A stretch of DNA of 63,902 nt from Lachnospiraceae bacterium (GTDB taxonomy: Bacteria > Bacillota > Clostridia > Lachnospirales > Lachnospiraceae). Below the pieces are notes generated by a model. The model saw nothing but the letters and a program-made list of their open reading frames with translations, did no database searches and was not told where the DNA came from. The stretch's first letter is position 1. Each line of letters starts with the position of its first letter. A program made the translations under genes and the position numbers. The stretch is from assembly GCA_015057405.1 (NCBI GenBank), contig SVEK01000014.1:1-63902 (forward strand), given 5' to 3'. Positions 46,656-55,255 of this stretch are shown here, in pieces.

Positions 46656-48730
46656 TTAAAATCGCCCTCCTCAATCATCGTATCTAATACTGTCTGTAAT
46701 TGTTTTTCTGCCTCGTCAAGAGTACAGTCTAACTGGGTGGCTGCAACAGAAAGATGTCCGCCGCCTCCTAATTTTTCCATGATAACCTGTACATTAACTT
46801 CGTCAATGGAACGAGCGTTAATGTATATGCGTGATTTGTATTCTGAAAGAACAAAAGACGCTTTTATATTGTTCATTTCCAATAGTGAGTTTGCAACTTT
46901 TGCGCCAATAACGGTAGGGTTGTCAGTCACTTTATCTGTAGGAATAGTTGTAATTGCAAATGATTCACGGTAAATCTTAGCAGTGCTGATTGCCTGTGCA
47001 CGTAGCAGGTATTCAGATGGATTGCTTCTGAACATTTTTCGTATTCTGGTAATATCCGCACCATTTCTCTTTAGGTAAGCAACCGCTTCAAATGTACGGA
47101 CGTTTGCCTGTACTGAGAAGTTGTTAGTATCAACCATTATTCCTGAGTAGAGTGTGTCGGCTTCTAACGGACGTGGTCGTATGCCGTCAGAGATATACTG
47201 GAAAAACTCAGTGACCATTTCGCATGTTGAAGATGCGAATGGTTCAATATAGGACAGTGTTTGATTGTCTATTCGCTCGTCGGTCTGTCTGTGGTGGTCT
47301 ATAACAACTATATGTTTTGTCAGTTTAAGGAGCTCCGGACACTGTGTAAGGTTTGCTCTGTTAACATCCACGATAATTAATAGTGTGTTTGGAGTTATCT
47401 TATCAATAGCTTCGTTGCAGGAGATGATAAAGTCGTCGTAATATGATGATGACGTATATCTTTCAAGCATATCGTTAATCGAAGTCGTATCGTCAGAATC
47501 AAGAACTATACAGGCTTTACGCTCCAGTGTTTTTGCAATTCGGTATATTCCGACGGAAGCTCCAAAGGAGTCAATGTCGCAGTTAGTATGTCCCATTATA
47601 AATATCTGTTCTGCAGCCAGCATTAATTCGTTCAATGCCTGTGCCTTTATACGGGCACGAACTCTGGTGTTGCTGTCTTTTTGGATGCTTTTGCCGCCGT
47701 AGTAGGAGATGTTTTCGCCATCTTTGATAACAGCTTGGTCTCCACCGCGGCCAAGAGCAAGGTCAATAGCTGTTCTGGCATAATCGTATCTTTTTGTGTA
47801 AGAGTCAGCGTGAACACCAAGCCCTATACTTATAGATACGTTAGTGTCGTCACTTCCTACGGTAACATTTCTTACGTCGTCCAGTATTGCAAATTTGTTG
47901 TTTTTCAACACATCAAGATACTTTTTCTGGAATATAATAAAGTATCTGTCTTTTTCCATTTTTCGGTAGATGCCATCGATTTGCTGGATGTGCTTTGAAA
48001 TCTGACGTTCAACAAGTGCCATGAGTATTGTCTGTTGGATTTCGTCAGTATCGCCAAGAGCATCCTCGTAATTATCGATGTATAAAAGTCCGACAACGAG
48101 ATCCTGTTCTTCCAAGCATGTCATGTAATTAATCAAGTCGGTTTCGTCATACAGATACAGTGAATATATCGTGTCGCTTCCTGCAAATAAAGAAAGGTGT
48201 GTTTCGTCTTCAGAAAAATCAAATTCATGAAGGGAATATTTTTTTATCACAACCCTAAGGAAACTATCGGAATACTGTATATGCATTTCGGATTCGGACA
48301 GATTGCCGGAATCAGTATTATCGCAGGATAGAAGAGTATCATTATTGATTTCCGGAAAAACTGATGAAATGTGTTTGCCGGACTCTGCGTTGTCGGTTTT
48401 TGTAATTGCAATAAACAGTTCATTTCCCCAAATAATATGCCCATCTTTGTCCAAATGGGCATAAGGGATGTCCATCGTATCTAACAGATGTTGTTGAGCA
48501 AGATTGAAACTTTGAGCAAAATTAATTATGTTGTTCATGATTGTTGCTTTATTAAAATTGTAAAGTAACAATGCAATAACAATATAGACTGCCAGATATA
48601 TAGAACCGATTATTCCTGCATACATGTTTACAGTAAATAATTGAATTGTCATGATTAAAAGGAATGGTATAAGTATAATTGGCCAAATAACGTAAGTTCT
48701 AAGAGCCCCTGATATTTTTTTATTGTTCAT
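46652..48730 (-). CDS. gdpP: Cyclic-di-AMP phosphodiesterase GdpP
   Basis: The ATG at 48730 follows GGAAGGA; upstream frame lacks a site. The 692-residue protein has two N-terminal membrane helices (about 12-52), a PAS-like region, a degenerate GGDEF domain ([13 protein letters not shown] in place of the active loop), then DHH and DHHA1 domains ([43 protein letters not shown]). It hydrolyses c-di-AMP, affecting osmotic balance and wall stress. Note Asn-Cys-Asp where Asn-Pro-Asp is usual in the first motif. Confidence 0.94.
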   Translation of the reverse strand: MNNKKISGALRTYVIWPIILIPFLLIMTIQLFTVNMYAGIIGSIYLAVYIVIALLLYNFNKATIMNNIINFAQSFNLAQQHLLDTMDIPYAHLDKDGHIIWGNELFIAITKTDNAESGKHISSVFPEINNDTLLSCDNTDSGNLSESEMHIQYSDSFLRVVIKKYSLHEFDFSEDETHLSLFAGSDTIYSLYLYDETDLINYMTCLEEQDLVVGLLYIDNYEDALGDTDEIQQTILMALVERQISKHIQQIDGIYRKMEKDRYFIIFQKKYLDVLKNNKFAILDDVRNVTVGSDDTNVSISIGLGVHADSYTKRYDYARTAIDLALGRGGDQAVIKDGENISYYGGKSIQKDSNTRVRARIKAQALNELMLAAEQIFIMGHTNCDIDSFGASVGIYRIAKTLERKACIVLDSDDTTSINDMLERYTSSSYYDDFIISCNEAIDKITPNTLLIIVDVNRANLTQCPELLKLTKHIVVIDHHRQTDERIDNQTLSYIEPFASSTCEMVTEFFQYISDGIRPRPLEADTLYSGIMVDTNNFSVQANVRTFEAVAYLKRNGADITRIRKMFRSNPSEYLLRAQAISTAKIYRESFAITTIPTDKVTDNPTVIGAKVANSLLEMNNIKASFVLSEYKSRIYINARSIDEVNVQVIMEKLGGGGHLSVAATQLDCTLDEAEKQLQTVLDTMIEEGDFK

Positions 48731-48909
48731 ATCATATTCCTTCCCTAAAATAATAATATTATCGCTCATTATAACATGGAACAGGGAATATTTCAAATTT
48801 ATTCGACTGTCACAAGTTGGTTGTTTCGGTTGTTATGTGTTGGATGTTTCGATTGATATACGGTTTTTTTGTCGGTACATATGTCGAATGTTTTCTGAAA
48901 TGATTTGCG

Positions 48910-48940
48910 AAAAAAAGGACCACACGAAACTGTGTGATCC
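48910..48940 (-). terminator. Intrinsic terminator after rpsR
   Basis: On the - strand, GGATCACAC (48940-48932) pairs with GTGTGGTCC (48925-48917), one wobble, followed by seven T (48916-48910). It ends the rpsF-ssb-rpsR transcript 35 bp after the last stop. Confidence 0.88.
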
Positions 48941-48974
48941 TAAAGTTTAAATTTAATCCGATATTAGTTTAAAA

Positions 48975-49250
48975 TTAATCAACTGTATAAGGAAGAAGCG
49001 CGATGTGACGTGCTCTCTTAATTGCTACAGTTAAAGCTCTCTGATGCTTAGCACAGTTTCCTGTAATTCTTCTTGGAAGAATCTTGCCACGCTCTGAGAT
49101 AAATCTTTTTAACTTGTTAACGTCCTTATAATCGATATCTTTATGCTCTTTATCTACGCAGAAAGCACAAACCTTTCTTCTTCTACGGTTTGGGCGTCTC
49201 TTCATAGGTGCATCAGCTCTATCGCCTTTTTCAGTCTTATTAAAAGCCAT
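48975..49250 (-). CDS. rpsR: 30S ribosomal protein S18
   Basis: AGGAGG precedes the ATG. The 91-residue protein is a full S18: basic start [16 protein letters not shown], then [23 protein letters not shown] and [20 protein letters not shown]. The Cys pair in VCAFC is of the zinc-type S18. It is last in the rpsF-ssb-rpsR operon. Confidence 0.97.
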   Translation of the reverse strand: MAFNKTEKGDRADAPMKRRPNRRRRKVCAFCVDKEHKDIDYKDVNKLKRFISERGKILPRRITGNCAKHQRALTVAIKRARHIALLPYTVD

Positions 49251-49274
49251 GAAACAAACCTCCTGTTCTTACAA

Positions 49275-49715
49275 TTAGTTAGTGGTATTAAACGGTAATT
49301 CTTCCTCTATTCCGTTAGGGATATTAAGGAATCCATCATCTGCAGCCTGTATTGGATCAGGACTCATTGGCTGGAAACCACCGCCGCCCTGAGCATTTTT
49401 ACTTTCTGCAAATTCTATCTCCTCAGCTATAATTCTTACACTGTAAACTTTTTCACCATTTTTGTTGGTGTAATTATCATTCTGGACACGTCCTGTAAGA
49501 ACAATCTTAGTACCCTGCTTAAGGTATTTCTCAACAAACTCACCTTGTCTGCCAAAAGCAGTACAGTTGAAGAAATCAGCATCAGGTTCGCCCTGACGTT
49601 TGAATCTTCTGTCTACGGCAATTGAGAATCTTGCAACTGCTGTTGCATTTTCACCTTGTGAGTAACGTGTCTCCGGGTCTCTTGTGAGACGACCCATAAG
49701 TATTATTTTATTCAT
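49275..49715 (-). CDS. ssb: Single-stranded DNA-binding protein
   Basis: GGAGGT precedes the ATG. The 146-residue protein has the OB-fold motifs of SSB (MNKIILMGRLTRDPETRYSQ, then ARFSIAVDRRF, then GTKIVLTGRVQNDNYTNKNG). The tail is acidic, EEELPF, but is followed by four more residues (NTTN) instead of ending at the usual Phe. It sits between rpsF and rpsR as in most Firmicutes. Confidence 0.96.
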   Translation of the reverse strand: MNKIILMGRLTRDPETRYSQGENATAVARFSIAVDRRFKRQGEPDADFFNCTAFGRQGEFVEKYLKQGTKIVLTGRVQNDNYTNKNGEKVYSVRIIAEEIEFAESKNAQGGGGFQPMSPDPIQAADDGFLNIPNGIEEELPFNTTN

Positions 49716-49733
49716 ATCAGAAACCTCCGTTTC

Positions 49734-50021
49734 TTATGCTTCCTGTCTAACGCATAAGTATCTGAGGACATTATCCATAATACGAAGTCTTTGCTCGAGT
49801 TCTGCCGGGCTTTCCGGAACAGCGTCGAACTGAATGAAATAGTAGAAACCTTCACGCATTTTCTGAATCTCATATGCGAGACGCTTCTTTCCTACTTCGT
49901 CGATGTTGGTAATAGTACCGCCGAAAGCTTCAATGTATCCTTTAACTTTCTCTACGGTAGCATTTCTAACTTCGTCCTCGATCTTTGCATTAACAACTAA
50001 GGCTAATTCATATTTATTCAT
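49734..50021 (-). CDS. rpsF: 30S ribosomal protein S6
   Basis: The ATG at 50021 lies 11 bases after AGGAGG; a GTG four codons earlier would be too close to this site. The 95-residue protein is a full S6 (MNKYELALVVNAK, GKKRLAYEIQKMREGFYYFIQF). It is first in the rpsF-ssb-rpsR operon. The leader of about 75 bases has a small CTTTCC/GGAAAG hairpin; I could not confirm the known S6:S18 leader motif. Confidence 0.96.
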   Translation of the reverse strand: MNKYELALVVNAKIEDEVRNATVEKVKGYIEAFGGTITNIDEVGKKRLAYEIQKMREGFYYFIQFDAVPESPAELEQRLRIMDNVLRYLCVRQEA

Positions 50022-50099
50022 AGTTGCATGCACCTCCTTTTGGTCTTTGGCTCTTCCCTTTCTGGAAAGAACAAGGAAAAATATACACCACGAGTTGTT

Positions 50100-50128
50100 A
50101 TTGTAGCATATATTTTCAAGTAATGCAA
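50100..50128 (-). promoter_or_regulatory. Promoter of the rpsF operon
   Basis: On the - strand, TTGCAT (50128-50123), a 17-base spacer and TACAAT (50105-50100) precede rpsF with a leader of about 70 bases. Confidence 0.6.
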
Positions 50129-50241
50129 GTATTATTTTTGATTGAACGATATGTTGTCTGACTCAGTTTTGACTGAAGGATATATTTCTGAATCGGTTTT
50201 TGGTTAAGCGATATGCTTTATTTAATCTGAAACACTTGTTT

Positions 50242-50439
50242 TTACAAAATGTTTTGTGTGTCTTTTGTTTCAACTGAGCGAATTCTTTTTTCTATTTGTG
50301 TACGCGGAAGCATTATTTGTCTGCCACATGTCAGACATTTTATTCTTATATCCATTCCGACACGAAGAAGTTCCCATTTATTGCCGCCACAGGGATGATT
50401 TTTTCGGGTCGTTATTATATCTCCAACATTAAGGTTCAT
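50242..50439 (-). CDS. DUF951 family protein
   Basis: The 65-residue protein is a typical DUF951 member: VGDIITTRKNHPCGGNKWELL, then DIRIKCLTCGRQIMLPR. The Cys/His positions suggest a small metal or nucleic-acid binding fold. GGAGCC is the ribosome site. It commonly lies near rpsF in Firmicutes, as here. Function is unknown. Confidence 0.9.
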   Translation of the reverse strand: MNLNVGDIITTRKNHPCGGNKWELLRVGMDIRIKCLTCGRQIMLPRTQIEKRIRSVETKDTQNIL

Positions 50440-50472
50440 GACAGGCTCCTTACTTGTATTTTGTGGTTGAAA

Positions 50473-50673
50473 TTACATAAGTGCAACAATCAGCCAGAAT
50501 ATCCAGAACCCCCAGAATCCGATTGACAATACAATCTTGGTGATGCTGTCTCCGAATTTGATTTTATTGGATATTTCTGCTTTTCGGTCGGGCAAATCTT
50601 CCTGCATAATTTCATGAATTGTATTGTTTTCAATATTAGTATCTGTTTCGTTATTGTGGGGTGTGTCATTCAT
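50473..50673 (-). CDS. Small single-pass membrane protein
   Basis: The ATG at 50673 follows AGGAGGT; the frame opens further upstream without a site. The 66-residue protein has an acidic soluble N-terminal part and one C-terminal membrane segment (IVLSIGFWGFWIFWLIVALM). I do not recognise the family. It lies 33 bp upstream of the DUF951 gene, in the same direction. Confidence 0.6.
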   Translation of the reverse strand: MNDTPHNNETDTNIENNTIHEIMQEDLPDRKAEISNKIKFGDSITKIVLSIGFWGFWIFWLIVALM

Positions 50674-50734
50674 AGCAGTACCTCCTAAAACAATATAGGT
50701 GAAGAGTAGCACGATATATTTTGAATGTCAATAA

Positions 50735-50779
50735 AAACCCACCATTTTGCCCGAAAGTAATGGATAAAATGGTGGGTTT
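50735..50779. terminator. Bidirectional terminator beyond xylulokinase
   Basis: AAACCCACCATTTT (50735-50748) pairs perfectly with AAAATGGTGGGTTT (50766-50779). On the - strand a TTTTTATT run follows, ending the isomerase-xylulokinase transcript. Confidence 0.88.
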
Positions 50780-50866
50780 ACAAATGTACTTCACAGATAA
50801 TGATTAACGATAATAACCATAGGTCTGTAGCTATTAATTAACGCCGGCAACTAAATATTAGTTTTA

Positions 50867-52390
50867 TTAAATTGAAGCAAGCTCTTTGTACTGGTCTTTA
50901 AGACTGTCATAGAGTGCTTTGTATATCTTATGATATTTGTTATATGCTTCTGTGTTGTCTGCAATTGGAGCACATTCTTTATCAGTGTGAATCATCTTGT
51001 CACAAGCTTCTTCAACACTGTTGTATATTCCTGCACCAACACCGGCAAGTATTGCAACACCAAGAGCAGGACCTTCTGTAGCAGATACTGTCATAACGTT
51101 GCAATCGTACATATCAGCGAGCATCTGACGCCATATAGGACTCTTGCCACCGCCGCCGCATGCCATCATTGCGTCAACTTTTGTTCCCATTTCAACAAGG
51201 ATATCATTACAATCTTTAAGTGAATAAGAAACACCTTCCATAACAGCGCGAAGTGTATCAGCTTTGGTGTGCATACTTGAGAGACCGAAGAATACACCAC
51301 GGCAGTCCGGATCAAGATGAGGTGTTCTTTCACCGTTAAGATATGGAAGATATATTACTTTGTTGCTTCCGACAGGTACGTTGTTGATATCGTCATTTAT
51401 GAGGTCGTATGGATCACAGCCAAGTTCTTCTGCTTTGGCAATATAATCCTGGCAGAAGTTATCTCTGAACCACTTAAGAGAGTGGCCGGCAGCCTGTGTA
51501 ACACCCATAATATGCCATGCGCCGGGAACTGCACAACAGAATGTATGAACACGTCCCTTAGGATCAATTGATATGTTACTTGTATGAGCAAATACAACAC
51601 CACTGGTACCGATTGTTGTGAATGCTTTACCATCTTTAACAACGCCTGTACCAACTGCAGCAGCTGCATTGTCGCCGGCACCACCTACTACGCAGGTTGT
51701 TGTTGAAAGACCGGTCTTAGCAGCCATTTCTTCAGTAATATAACCTGTGATTTCAGGTGATTCATAAACTTTTGCAAGCATGTTTTTGTCAATATCGAGC
51801 TTTTCAAGAACTTCGTCTGACCAGCAACGATTAGGAACATCGAGAAGCTGCATACCTGATGCATCTGAAACTTCTGTAGCAAATTCGCCGGTAAGGATGT
51901 AACGTACATAATCCTTTGGAAGGAGGATGTGTTTACATTTTGCGTAATTCTCAGGTTCGTTGTTACGTACCCAGAGAATTTTAGATGCTGTAAATCCTGT
52001 AAGTGCCGGATTGGCAGTAATTTCGATAAGTCTTTCCGCACCAACCTTGGCAGTGATTTCATCACATTCTTTAGCAGTACGCTGGTCGCACCATATAATA
52101 GAAGGACGAATAACTTCGCCTGCTTCGTCAAGCATTACGAGTCCGTGCATCTGGCCTGATATACCAAGTCCCTTGATATCTGCAGCATCTACACCTGATT
52201 CTTTTACTACCTTTGAGATAGTTTCAATTGCGGCATCGCGCCAATCTTCAGGCTTCTGCTCTGCCCATCCGTTCTGAGGGGTGTAGAGAGGATATTCTTT
52301 TGAAGCTGAAGCTACAACTGTTCCGTTTTCATCAAAAAGAACTGTTTTGGTAGCGGATGTTCCAAGATCAATACCTATTAAATAATTCAT
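50867..52390 (-). CDS. xylB: Xylulokinase
   Basis: GGAAG precedes the ATG. The 507-residue protein is an FGGY-family kinase: phosphate-binding MNYLIGIDLGTSATKTVLFD, sugar region GISGQMHGLVMLDEAGEVI with the catalytic Asp in IIWCDQR, and the C-terminal GVSYSLKDC and ACGGGGKSPIWRQMLAD. The GQMHGLV motif is of the xylulokinase type. It makes D-xylulose-5-phosphate for the pentose phosphate path and lies 121 bp after the isomerase gene. Confidence 0.93.
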   Translation of the reverse strand: MNYLIGIDLGTSATKTVLFDENGTVVASASKEYPLYTPQNGWAEQKPEDWRDAAIETISKVVKESGVDAADIKGLGISGQMHGLVMLDEAGEVIRPSIIWCDQRTAKECDEITAKVGAERLIEITANPALTGFTASKILWVRNNEPENYAKCKHILLPKDYVRYILTGEFATEVSDASGMQLLDVPNRCWSDEVLEKLDIDKNMLAKVYESPEITGYITEEMAAKTGLSTTTCVVGGAGDNAAAAVGTGVVKDGKAFTTIGTSGVVFAHTSNISIDPKGRVHTFCCAVPGAWHIMGVTQAAGHSLKWFRDNFCQDYIAKAEELGCDPYDLINDDINNVPVGSNKVIYLPYLNGERTPHLDPDCRGVFFGLSSMHTKADTLRAVMEGVSYSLKDCNDILVEMGTKVDAMMACGGGGKSPIWRQMLADMYDCNVMTVSATEGPALGVAILAGVGAGIYNSVEEACDKMIHTDKECAPIADNTEAYNKYHKIYKALYDSLKDQYKELASI

Positions 52391-52431
52391 TGAAATTAGC
52401 TTCCTTTCTGATTAATAGTGTTAATATTTAA

Positions 52432-52471
52432 GTACTCCCAGAAGAACTGTCGTAAGAACTCCTGAGAGTAC
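52432..52471 (-). terminator. Hairpin between the isomerase and xylulokinase genes
   Basis: On the - strand, GTACTCTCAG pairs with CTGGGAGTAC (one wobble) around a 20-base loop, followed only by TTAAATATT. It may reduce read-through or stabilise the upstream message. Confidence 0.45.
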
Positions 52472-52511
52472 ATGTTTAATAATGTTATGTTGTATTAAGT
52501 TTTAGCTTAAA

Positions 52512-54002
52512 TTAAGCAAATGGGTTCTCACCCTTGTAGAGCATTCCCTTAGGCTGATTGAAGCCAATCTCCTCAACCTCTACACCGATGTACTTGAATA
52601 CTTCGTAAAGAGCCTTTCCGAAGTGACCAAATGCAACAGCACCATGATGTGGGTAGTTGCCTTCGATAAGTACGTGACGGTAGAAACGTCCCATTTCGTT
52701 AATAGCGAAGATACCGATACCACCGAATGAACGTGTCTTAACAGGAAGAACTTCACCCTGTGCAATATATGCACGAAGCTTAGTATCTGCTGTACTCTGG
52801 AGACGGAAGAATGTGATGTCGCCAGGAATGATATCTCCCTCTAATGTACCGTTTGTTACTTCCTGTGGAAGATTTCTTGCCATAATCATCTGATACTTCA
52901 TCTCGCAGAATGAAAGCTTGCCTGCTGCAGTGTTTCCGCAATGGAATCCCATGAATGTATCTTCAAGAGTATAATCATATTTGCCCTTGATGTCTTCGTC
53001 GAAGATATCCTGAGGTACAGTGTTGTTAATATCAAGAAGTGTAACTGTGTCTTCACTTACAACAGTTCCGATGAACTCGCTGAGACATCCGTAAATATCA
53101 ACCTCGCATGATACAGGAATGCCTTTAGCTGTAAGACGGCTGTTAACATAGCAAGGAACGAATCCGAACTGTGTCTGGAATGCCGGCCAGCATTTACCTG
53201 CGATTGCAACGTATTTTCTGTAACCTTTATGTTCTTCAACCCAGTCAAGAAGAGTGAGCTCATACTGAGCAAGCTTTTCAAGAATCTCAGGTTTCTTGTT
53301 ACCTGCACCGAGTTCTTCGGCCATTTCTGCAACGATAGCAGGTATTCTCTCGTCACCTGCATGCTTGTTGAATGATTCGAAGAGGTCAAGCTCTGAGTTC
53401 TCTTCAATTTCAACTCCGAGATTATAAAGTGGTTTGATAGGAGCATTACAAGCAAGGAAGTTAAGTGGACGAGGTCCAAAGCTTATTATCTTAAGATCCT
53501 TAAGTGCAACTACTGCGCGAGCAATAGGAACAAATTCCTTAATCATGTCAGCACATTTATCTGCTGTTCCTACAGGGTACTCCGGTATATAAGCCTTAAC
53601 GTTACGAAGCTTTAAGTTATAGCTTGCGTTAAGCATACCACAGTAAGCATCTCCACGACCCTGAATAAGTCCGCCATCCTTTGATGACTCTTCTGCTGCT
53701 GCACAGAACATAACAGGTCCGTCAAAGTGTTTTGCAAGTAATGTTTCTGAAATTTCCGGTCCGAAGTTTCCGAGATATACGCAAAGTGCATTACAGCCTG
53801 CTTTCTTAATATCTTCAAGAGCCTGAACCATATGAATTTCGCTCTCAACGATGCAGATTGGACATTCGTAAATATCATCTGCACCATATTTTTCTGTGTA
53901 CGCCTTAACAAGCGCCTTTCTTCTGTCAACAGAAAGTGACTCTGGGAAACAGTCACGGCTTACTGCGACAATACCAATCTTAGCTACTGGTGAGTTACTC
54001 AT
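52512..54002 (-). CDS. L-fucose/L-arabinose isomerase family protein
   Basis: The ATG at 54002 follows GGAAGG; the frame reaches back 7 codons without a better site. The 496-residue protein has the three-domain layout of FucI/AraA-type aldose-ketose isomerases, with CNALCVYLGNFGPEISETLLAKHF in the N-terminal part, EVDIYGCLSEFIGT with metal-ligand-like acids, and GFHCGNTAAGKL and YPHHGAVAFGHFGKALYEV with His residues near the C terminus. It lies upstream of xylulokinase in the same direction, so its product is likely to be a pentulose. True substrate could be L-arabinose, D-arabinose, L-fucose or D-xylose; sequence alone does not decide. Confidence 0.8.
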   Translation of the reverse strand: MSNSPVAKIGIVAVSRDCFPESLSVDRRKALVKAYTEKYGADDIYECPICIVESEIHMVQALEDIKKAGCNALCVYLGNFGPEISETLLAKHFDGPVMFCAAAEESSKDGGLIQGRGDAYCGMLNASYNLKLRNVKAYIPEYPVGTADKCADMIKEFVPIARAVVALKDLKIISFGPRPLNFLACNAPIKPLYNLGVEIEENSELDLFESFNKHAGDERIPAIVAEMAEELGAGNKKPEILEKLAQYELTLLDWVEEHKGYRKYVAIAGKCWPAFQTQFGFVPCYVNSRLTAKGIPVSCEVDIYGCLSEFIGTVVSEDTVTLLDINNTVPQDIFDEDIKGKYDYTLEDTFMGFHCGNTAAGKLSFCEMKYQMIMARNLPQEVTNGTLEGDIIPGDITFFRLQSTADTKLRAYIAQGEVLPVKTRSFGGIGIFAINEMGRFYRHVLIEGNYPHHGAVAFGHFGKALYEVFKYIGVEVEEIGFNQPKGMLYKGENPFA

Positions 54003-54177
54003 TGTAAAATACCTTCCTTTCATTATTTAAATATAAAAATGTTCGATAATTGCACGTTTAACATGCATATTCTTATATTAATTCATAAGAGAAAAAAAAG
54101 CAAGGAATCTTGTCTTTTTTTTTGGATATTAATATGTTAGAATAATTTACATCAGAAACACGAAAGGAGACAGACAT

Positions 54178-55251
54178 ATGAAGAGAATTGGTTTTCTTAC
54201 AAGTGGTGGTGACTGCCAGAGTCTCAATGCTACAATGAGAGGTGTTGCCAAAGCGTTATACGAGAAGGTAGAAGATGTTGATATTATAGGTATTATCGAC
54301 GGTTACAAGGGACTTATGTATGGCAATTTTGTAAAAATGTGCCCAAGTGATTTCTCAGGTATATTAACTGAAGGCGGAACTATAATAGGTACGTCAAGGC
54401 AACCATTTAAGCTTATGCGTGAGCCTGATGAAAATGGAATGGATAAAGTTCTTGCGATGAAGAATAACTATGCTAAGTGGAAGCTTGACTGTCTTGTGAT
54501 TCTTGGAGGTAACGGTACTCATAAAACAGCTAATCTTCTTAGAGAAGAAGGGCTTAACGTTATTACCCTTCCAAAAACTATAGATAATGACCTTTACGGT
54601 ACGGATATGACATTTGGTTTCCAAAGTGCCGTTAATATTGCAACTGCTGCAATTGATAATATTCACACTACGGCAGCATCTCACGGAAGAGTATTTATTG
54701 TTGAAGTTATGGGGCATGCAGTTGGCTGGCTTACTCTCCATGCGGGAATAGCCGGTGGTGCTGACATAGTTCTTATACCTGAGATTCCGTATGATATTGA
54801 TAAAGTCGTGGATGCTATTAACAGAAGAACTGCGCAGGGCAAGAAGTTTTCTATTCTTGCTGTTGCAGAAGGTGCTATATCAAAAGAAGATGCTGAATTA
54901 TCTAAGAAAGAACTTAAGAAGAAACTTAAAAATAACAAATATCCGTCTATTTCTTACCAGATAGGTGCCGAGATAGAAGAAAGAACCGGTCAGGAGATTA
55001 GAATTACGGTTCCGGGTCATACCCAGAGAGGCGGAATTCCTTGCCCTTACGACAGAGTAATATCAAGCAGACTTGGTGCAGCGGCCGGAGAGATGATTGT
55101 TAATGAGCAGTATGGTGTAATGGTTGGAATTAAAAATGGTGAAATAGTTCCTGTTCCTCTTGAAGAGGTTGCAGGTAAACTTAAGATGGTAGATCCTGCT
55201 TCTTCTATTATAAGAGAAGCTAAGAATCTTGGAATATGTTTCGGAGATTGA
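54178..55251 (+). CDS. 6-phosphofructokinase, group III type
   Basis: AAAGGAG precedes the ATG. The 357-residue protein has the PFK motifs MKRIGFLTSGGDCQSLNATM, VILGGNGTHK and LPKTIDNDLYGTDMTFGF, catalytic Asp in TIDND, and TVPGHTQRGG. Gly in GGNGT is the ATP-type choice at the donor site, while Lys in PKTIDND is the choice seen in PPi enzymes; this mix is known from group III ATP-dependent PFKs. It commits fructose-6-phosphate to glycolysis. It lies just upstream of dnaX with a 4-bp gap. Confidence 0.9.
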   Translation: MKRIGFLTSGGDCQSLNATMRGVAKALYEKVEDVDIIGIIDGYKGLMYGNFVKMCPSDFSGILTEGGTIIGTSRQPFKLMREPDENGMDKVLAMKNNYAKWKLDCLVILGGNGTHKTANLLREEGLNVITLPKTIDNDLYGTDMTFGFQSAVNIATAAIDNIHTTAASHGRVFIVEVMGHAVGWLTLHAGIAGGADIVLIPEIPYDIDKVVDAINRRTAQGKKFSILAVAEGAISKEDAELSKKELKKKLKNNKYPSISYQIGAEIEERTGQEIRITVPGHTQRGGIPCPYDRVISSRLGAAAGEMIVNEQYGVMVGIKNGEIVPVPLEEVAGKLKMVDPASSIIREAKNLGICFGD

Positions 55252-55255
55252 TGAT

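Noticed and set aside
50034-50099. S6:S18 ribosomal leader upstream of rpsF
   Set aside because: A small hairpin is present, but I could not match the known consensus by eye, so I do not claim it; a covariance-model search would decide.
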